A DNA stretch of 64,000 nt, from assembly GCA_905178155.1 (NCBI GenBank), contig CAJINV010000004.1, forward strand, positions 8,764,882 through 8,828,881, read 5' to 3'. The stretch comes from Amoebophrya sp. A120 (taxonomy: Eukaryota > Sar > Dinophyceae > Syndiniales > Amoebophryaceae). Below the pieces are notes generated by a model. The model was given only the letters and a program-made list of their open reading frames with translations. It had not been told where the DNA came from and made no database searches. A program made the position numbers and the translations under genes. Of this stretch, positions 57,476 through 64,000 are shown one piece after another (position 1 is the stretch's first letter; each line of letters opens with the position of its first letter).

Positions 57476-59994
57476 AAGCTCCGGCGGTACGGAAATAAAT
57501 GGGAGGAATCGGCCAACGGCCACGAATTGATTGCAAAAGTGAGCCAACCTGTGATCGAAGCGGTCGAGATTTTTTACAACAAGTACGCAGACAGATCCGT
57601 AGCTTTGCGCCGCGCCAATATTGTGGCACAGGAGATGCACTCGCAAGGTACTTGCTTCTAGTTAGCTTCCTCGCTGTTTTCAACGTGTAGTCGTAGTTTC
57701 TTTGTTTCGGCGAATAAATAGAAAGTAAGCACACGAAGTAGAATCAATGAGTGAATTCTTGTACATGGACAACAACATGCAGAAATCAACTTGAATGAAA
57801 ACTGCAATGAAAGCTTTATAAATATCAAAACCTGAATCCATATCCAGGACTCGTCCCCGTGGAGCTGGGCGGCTGCGTCGAGAAGGAGAGCGACTTCATC
57901 ACCCTCTTGAACCAGATGTTCGACCACCCGCGGGCCTTTTGCAAGGAGGGATTTCCGAAGGGCGACATCGTATCGGACGTGAAGGCCGCGAAGACGAAGT
58001 ACAAGCAGAAGAGGGACCTGTCCTACCGGCGGGACTTCGGCGAGAAGTTGGTGCACGTGCTGGGGAGCGAGCAGGGAACCGTCGTGCGAAACACCGCGGA
58101 CGCGGTGATGACGCGGATGCACGTGATGAACGAGGCCGCGCGCGGGGAGCTGCAGAAGTGGTGGTCCGGGGAGCTAAGCCGCCTCAACGCCGACCAGCAG
58201 GGGAAGATCACGTCTTTGTTCAACCAGGCCTTAGCCGACGACACATTCCAACGCCTGATCAACCAAGCCGCTGAGGAATTCGCGGTGTTCTCCCGGGCGG
58301 ACCGCGACCATTTGGAAGGCGTCGTGAAGAATTTGGACTTCAACACGAGCGAGACGTTGCAGGCGCTGAAGAAGCAGTTGAAAAAGTACCAGAGCGAGAT
58401 TGGGACCTCCGCCGAGGCCGTGATTCAAAAAATGTTCATGCAGGTGGTCACGGGGGAGTTGCAGGTATAGGTAACTAAGTGGGCTTCGTACGGTTTGCGA
58501 AGTTCTTTTTGAGAAGTTCTGTCGCACTGCTTCCCGTGATGCAAAGAATGTCATGCATGCAACGTGTTGTTTATGTTTTCGTTCATGTGTTCATTTTGAT
58601 GCGATGCATATGTCTCTGAAAATGAGCAATACCGTCGAAACTGGATCACGTGTTCTCGTCCTCCTCTACTTCGTCCGCCTCTTCTCCGTCGCTGGACGAC
58701 ACTAACGCTCCCGAAAAGCCGAAGACTACGACCTCTACAACCTCTGTCGACCCCAAGCCCGGCGTGATCCTGCGCAGCGGGAGTCAGCGTGTGTTGAACC
58801 CGTCGACGGTAGCTACCAGCAGCTCCTCCTCGAGCGACGTGACTGGGAGCGGGGGGTCAAGTGCGCGTTCTATCCACTGCAAATATGTCGTGCCTGGAAG
58901 ATTCATTCGCAAGACTTGTCATGCATCTCGTGGACCACACTCCTCGTTTGAAGCATCGCAGACTGGGCGGAATCTTCGTGATGTTCTTTATCCCGCATAG
59001 CACATCCGCCTTTTATTGCCTAGTAAGAAGGGGGCAGCTTTTTGGAATGATGCAACACAATTTTTTATGTGGTCGAGACTCCGCATGACAGGCTGCACTT
59101 TTCGAGACCCAGACTTATTTGCAATGCATATGTTCTCAGGGTTCGCAACAGGCAAGTTTCAACGACCAGAAGCGACCACTAGCACCGACCGCTACTGCTG
59201 TGGCGCCCAGCTCGGGACAGTGGTTTTACGCACCGAAAAACGTGCCGACCGTGCCGGATGACAGGAGTTTTACTGCGACCTCCACTTTACCAGCAAGCGG
59301 TGGCGCCGGGAAGGCCGCGGTGACAGGAGCCGCATATTCTGACGTAAGATAAATGATATGGTCGATAATTTTCTGCATGATCGTACACAGAGATCGCAAT
59401 TGAATTGTATATGGAATAGGTCGGTAAAAGTATGCAAAGTCCGAGTTCCTCGTCTAGCAAGCGTCGTTTCACCACCGTCAATGTGGAAAATAAAATAAAC
59501 AACACTTACAGGTCGAGGGGGACGGTTTCATCACCTTTGGTCGCGCATCAAAAGCTGCTTATGGCGGACCGAACTCCATGTTCACCCCGAAAACCAGCTT
59601 TCTGGCGCCGGCACAGCAGCAACAAGTGGTGACGCAACGGGCACCAGGTGGTGGCGTGGGAGCAAACACTCACCCGGATCATGTGAAGATGCTTCCAAAC
59701 AACTCGCAGCAGACCAGCAGAACCTACACAACTTCCGGAACCCTGGCTTCGTCCGCATTCGCTCCTGGTCCTGCGCAACCTCCTTTGTCGAACAATAACG
59801 CCAACCCCCTTCTTCGCGGGAACACGCCGAATTACGCGACGCGTACGCAGCGCCAGACCACTCCGCAGCAGACCTTCTCGTTGTTCCCGAACGCAGCGTC
59901 TAGTGGGAAATCGTCGAAAGCTGCCAATGCTCCGTACGGGGAGCGGAGTATGCCCTCGAAGTCTCTGTTCAGCACGCATCAGCGTTTTGGGTGA
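57476..59994 (+). CDS. Unrecognised helical protein with Ser/Thr/Asn-rich tail (5' end missing)
   Basis: Exons 57476-57647, 57848-58464, about 58626-58870, 59136-59343, 59512-59994. The first exon begins after TACTGCAG with KLRRYGNKWEESANGHELIA, so at least one upstream exon is not found. The central region (ESDFITLLNQMFDHPRAFCK ... TSETLQALKKQLKKYQSEIG) is helical and charged. The C-terminal third is Ser/Thr/Gln/Asn-rich with FG-like and FxP spots (DGFITFGRASKAAYGG, SMFTPKTSFLAP) and ends PSKSLFSTHQRFG. FG/SxFG-like spots in a disordered tail are reminiscent of nucleoporins, but too few to call. The junction 58464/58626 is not a clean GT-AG. One introner (58871-59130) lies in the tail; 57648-57847 and 59344-59511 are GT-AG. 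Confidence 0.65.
58871..59130. mobile_element. Introner U (family 1)
   Basis: 260 bp with flanks CGTTC/TGTTC (4 of 5). Left TATCCACTGCAAATATGTCG then CCTGGAAG; right GAGACCCAGACTTATTTGC ... GCATA. Excision joins GCG CGT TC to T CAG GGT in an open frame. It lies 20 kb from the nearest other introner. Confidence 0.85.
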
Positions 59995-60640
59995 AAGATT
60001 TTTGTTTAAAAATACCGTTTCCACTAGATGTAGATTTTGGTTTATCGTTTCTCTGTGAGGGCGGCGGCGTTACAATGCTCTCGTCTGACTGTATGATGAA
60101 TTGAGATAGCAAAAATGTCGAAAAGATTGAAGATAACACAAGAACTGCCGGATTTTCCGATAAACCTACTCTAGCTTGTAGAATGAACGAAAGGCAGCAG
60201 CAGTTGCCGTGAGAACTATTTTGAACTACTTTGAAGTACAATGTCTAAGCGCGCGTCCCCGATGAACCAAGAGCTGTTATTTGAAAAGTGAGAATTATGA
60301 CACCTCGATTTCAAAGAAACCTGATTTCGCCGCAACAATGGATACTACGACGACCAGCGACTTGGTTGTTTAAATTTGTCTTGCTTGCAACGATCGTGGA
60401 TGGACACTTCAAAGCACTGCCTCCGCCGTTGGTCGCATCTTGCTCACTTACACTTAGGGAAACAGGCCGCGCGGCGGCTGTCTCTTCGCTTTGTTCGACA
60501 GTGATTGTACATCATCAACTCCAGTAGCGCTTGTTTGTGTGGGTCGTTGATGGCAGTCTCGAGGACAAATGATTTTTCCGCAAGGCAGTTCCAGCACTGT
60601 TTCAAGAGGGGAGGACGAGAAGCTATCAATCTAGACACCT
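59995..60640. other. Spacer with possible isolated first exon
   Basis: ATG at 60241 opens MSKRASPMNQELLFEK and runs into a donor-like GTGAGAAT at about 60288. No following exon is found, so this is only a candidate start. Confidence 0.25.
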
Positions 60641-61765
60641 AACGAAAGGTAAAGAAGAGTGAAAATGACATTACAACAATCCTGAGAGAGGTCGTGTTTG
60701 AGCCGGCTAATGTGGCCGCAATATAGCCACACTTTTCTTCGAATTGAATAGCAAAAATTGTCTGTGAACAAGGGCCCCCGCGGCCTTGTTTTCTTTGGCC
60801 CAGGTGGAGGCCACAGGCATGAGATGGCGGAAACCCCAGGCCGAAGCGCAGCGCCGCCCGAGGACGCCGGCCACAGAGGTGCGCTCAGGCCCGAAACCGC
60901 TGCCCGCAGTAGGGCGGCGCGTTGCAGGAGTGGCCGCGCCGGTGTGGGCCGCCCTTGCCATGCCTCGCCCGCGGGGCGCAGCACTTCGGCCCGAACAATA
61001 TCGGCGCCCCGATGGTGATTCCGAGCAGGGGGGTGGCCTGGTCTACCAGCAGCTATAGGCGGCGGACCCTTTTCTGCCGGGCGCATTTCCTGGTGGAGAT
61101 CTGGGCTACACAGGTGGGGGCGATGAGGAGCAGGGAGCGAGCGCGCCTTTGCAGCGCCAGATGGTGGCCCCGCTCAGTGCACTTGGCCGCCTGTGGCGTC
61201 GGCATCGCGGGAGAACTATATGCCGCCCAAACGCTGCCCCGGCCCTCTCCCGCCACAAGCAGCGGCGCGCGGAACTGACAGAAAGCGGCGCGCCCGACTC
61301 GCTGGCCGCGCCGCGCGAAAGACAGGCGGGGCGCGTTTTTGGTCCGTGGCCCATTTCCCCGGCAGCCAGAGTGGCAGGGACTTGCCACGCCGCCCGCCTT
61401 GCCTCGCGGCCCCGGCGTGGTTTGCCGCGGTATTGCAGCAGCGGCGCGCCCTCTTCTCGCGCCTGGCCTTGGCTATAGTTGACGCTAGGAGAGGCCGAGA
61501 CACCGCTTGGCGCCGGCAGTTGCGTGCGCACTTCGTTCCGCGAGTGAGGTCGCAGAGGCGGCGCGCGAAAACGGCAGCGCGGCTCCGCTGGACGCGCCAC
61601 TGTTGCTGCTTCGTCGAAATGATGTTTGTGCAAAGTAAGTAAACAGGACCTTGCCCGCCCTAGCCTCGTTTGCGTTATTGGCGCCATGACGCGGGGCGAA
61701 CCGGAATCGTTGATGGCAGTGTTCGAGGAAAAGTGATACTTTCGCAACCTTGTTTCAGTGCCGTG
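60535..61765. repeat. GC-rich block bounded by a direct repeat
   Basis: CGTTGATGGCAGT followed by CGAGGA and TTTC(C)GCAA occurs at about 60546 and again at about 61707. Between them lies about 1 kb of GC-rich sequence with Arg/Ala/Pro ORFs on both strands and no domain. This could be a GC-rich dispersed element with flanking repeats. Confidence 0.5.
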
Positions 61766-63780
61766 TCTGTTGCTATGAAGATCTAGCGTTTCTGCTCTTG
61801 ATTTTCGTATGAAATAGAAGTGAAGTCCTCCGTAGCACCAGAAGTAAGAGTAAGAAGCCGGCCTGTATAGTGTAAGTTCGTCGCACTACAGAAACTCTGA
61901 ATATCGTATATCTCTTCGTCAAAAGGTTCCACGCAGTCTAGCTGAAAAAACAAAATCAAAACGGTTCTTCGGAAAGGAAGCACATTTCGTAATAGTTCGC
62001 GTTTCTTTCTCTGAACAATCGTGAATTCCGTCTCCCTGTCATCGGTTTTTCTTTTTCCAGGGGAACAGCCGTTTCTTTTACGAGTTGATTAGTCCGTCTG
62101 GAAATGAAAATAGTAGTTCGTTGGAATCGTAATCGTTGACGCATGTCACATCTTCTTTGTTGCGGCAATAGGATTCGTAAAGCGGATGTCCAAGATGCTA
62201 ATGCTTGCCCATCATTTTCATCGTATATCGTCATGGCCCCTGCGTGGCCTGTCGCAGGTCCGTCTTATGAATGTGACATTCTACTGTAGTTCGTGAACGG
62301 AATATAAGCCGAAAAGGAAATAAAGGTAGGAAAAGCGCATGCGCAAGATCATCTGGTGCCGTTCTATTTTGATTTTACCGCATCCTTTTCAATGCACCGC
62401 AGGATTCTTATGCTACTAGTGCCGCAGGTATTCTTATTGTTATTCCAGCGGCTTCTGCACATTTATTTTTATTTTTTTTGGGTGAGAAACGCAAAACTAA
62501 AACATCAACATGCAAGGCAGCGTTACCGCGGATTCGTATCGTTTTGGCGCAGTGCGGGACAGACCAGCGTGGCAGACGAACTACGGGGCGCAAATTCGAG
62601 TACTCCATAGGGCGTAGATGAAGGAAGAGCAACGCTCCCGAAGCGAAAGCAGTGGCGCAGCTACTCGGTCCGCGGTCTATTTGCCGGTGGAACTACTGCT
62701 ACGTACTTGGATACGAGCTCGTGCGGGACGTGCGGTCGCGATCACGGTAGTGGAACAAAGGCATAGTACTTATAATCCACGACTACAACGCGGATTCCGA
62801 TTAAAATCGACCTGCGGCGCGTCGAGCGAGATCGGGGTTGTTGGGGAATAAAGCACAATCTTAACGAGCAACTTGGATCTGCTACGCCGGAAACTTGCCA
62901 TTGGGCGAAGATCGGGTTACAGCCAGCCGTGAATAAAGGAGAGCAAGTAAACTGTGTTTCGGAATCGTCGTCCTGGTGGGTCAGTCAGAATAAACTCGAG
63001 TCGTTCTTTTCCGCTTACGTCCTCGGCCTGTTACGAAGTGGATCTCGGGCGTACGCAACGGAGGTTCAGAGCAGCGCTACGTATGACATGAGCTGGCGAA
63101 CGGTGTTTATAGGGTAAGAACAATGTAACTCTGAATGACAGCTAATGCATTCGTATTTCTAGCTACATCTTCTAGTACTGCATCTTTCAAGAGGTAGAGC
63201 AACAGGGTAATTTACTACCCTGTTGCTGAGAAGAATTCGTGTACGCGCAAAACTATTCCGAACTGCCGCCGGAGGCACGGCATACTTTTTCGTATAAGAC
63301 ACGCAATCTCCCATCCCGATATCACCCACCCTTCTTTCCCGCCCTGCAACAATCACTGCCCGTTTCATGGACGCAACCTCGGTTTCTCTGATACTCTTGC
63401 GACCGAGGACGAAACAAAAGGTTTGATAGTGGCAAATAGAGGAACATTTAGTTTACATAAGGCACTTGCAGCGTTAATTATGATTTCTATTTTAGGATTG
63501 GAGGAAAGGCCAGTCGCTAGAAGATCCAGAAAAACGTTTCTAATTCCAGCCGGGTTTGCGCTGCAACTGCGAAAGAGTGTCTGAAGTAGTTTCTTGCATG
63601 TCTGTACGCACCTGCCGTACGGGTTCCTTGGATTTGCCAGTATCAGCGTCCCGTGCTATCTATTAACCCTCTTACGAGGTTGCGTTCCTTTTGGTGCAGT
63701 GATTGTAAAGTAAGAGGTCAACGCGCACGCTTTGTAAGTATGCCGCAGAACCCTGTGGACGTCGCGTTCGACGACTTCTA
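61765..63780. other. Region without supportable gene
   Basis: About 2 kb of mixed composition. Short ORFs lack domains and none chains through plausible splice sites. No RNA gene is recognised. Confidence 0.5.
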
Positions 63781-64000
63781 TTTGCGGCAGGAAGTGCATT
63801 CTGCGCACACTGAAGAGGGGGGTTGGGGTTAAGGTCGCGCCCCGCGAAGGGAATCCAAGGGTGGAGGGTCGCGCCGCGCCCACGGATGGTTTGGGGGGTT
63901 CGGGATTCGCGCTGCGCCCGCGGGGGAATTCATTTCTACAGGGGGCTGCCGGGGGGGATTCGCGCCGCGCGCCGGGGAGGGGAGACTCCAGTGGGGGAAT
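63780..64000. repeat. G-rich degenerate repeat at right end
   Basis: Degenerate units of about 50-60 bp containing TTCGCGC(C/T)GCGCCCGCGG-like strings separated by GGGGGAATTC-like strings, truncated by the window edge. Confidence 0.55.

Noticed and set aside
63820-63850. Telomere-like GGGTTGGGGTTAAGG
   Set aside because: A single short occurrence, not a tandem run; part of a G-rich degenerate repeat.
1-64000. tRNA, rRNA, snRNA and spliced-leader genes
   Set aside because: Visual search found no convincing cloverleaf with a conserved TTCGA arm, no rRNA segments and no dinoflagellate spliced-leader string. A covariance-model search would be needed to exclude small RNAs.

Overview
This is a window of nuclear DNA from a eukaryote. 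Genes are split by many introns, intergenic spacers run from about 0.5 kb to several kb, and more than a third of the window is tandem or dispersed repeat. All recognisable genes lie on the + strand. Three genes identify themselves by protein family: an EMAP-like WD40 protein, the p97/Cdc48 cofactor NPL4, and a Rab GDP-dissociation inhibitor. A TSP1/vWA adhesin-like protein, one-way gene order and dense introner-type introns with inverted-repeat ends suggest an alveolate. A dinoflagellate or syndinian relative (Amoebophrya-like) fits best, but this is inference and no species marker was found.

Layout. 1-960: 16-bp minisatellite. About 1120-6204: coiled-coil/TSP1/vWA gene. 6743-12600: EMAP-like gene. 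13379-16861: NPL4. 17613-20916: Rab GDI. 22034-23611: AlkB-type 2OG-Fe(II) dioxygenase. 23860-34650: repeat territory, made of a GC-rich dispersed repeat, a 95-bp tandem array, a higher-order array of about 660 bp, an 82-bp array, a 100-N assembly gap and an 80-bp array. 36416-41114: one or two unrecognised genes with apparent frameshifts. 43248-45577: a probable surface protein with a PAN/apple-like Cys segment. 48690-50365: about 29 copies of a 25-bp core separated by variable linkers. 51072-54161 and 57476-59994: two unrecognised low-complexity or coiled-coil genes. GC-rich dispersed repeats recur at 55-57 kb, 60.7-61.6 kb and the right end.

The main result is a set of about 20 introner elements. 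Each sits inside a coding sequence, has terminal inverted repeats beginning TAT and ending ATA, and is usually flanked by a 5-bp target-site duplication. Removing the element plus one copy of the duplication restores the reading frame exactly. GDI becomes 450 aa, the length normal for its family, and the EMAP-like and NPL4 proteins also become continuous. Most of these introns cannot be read as GT-AG in any register of the duplication, while conventional GT-AG introns lie in the same genes. At least eight different inverted-repeat families share the same ends and duplication length. Two elements are inserted back to back in GDI, and several are near-complete palindromes. A GCATGACA-like motif occurs in the introners and in many GT-AG introns, which suggests that ordinary introns here may be decayed introners.
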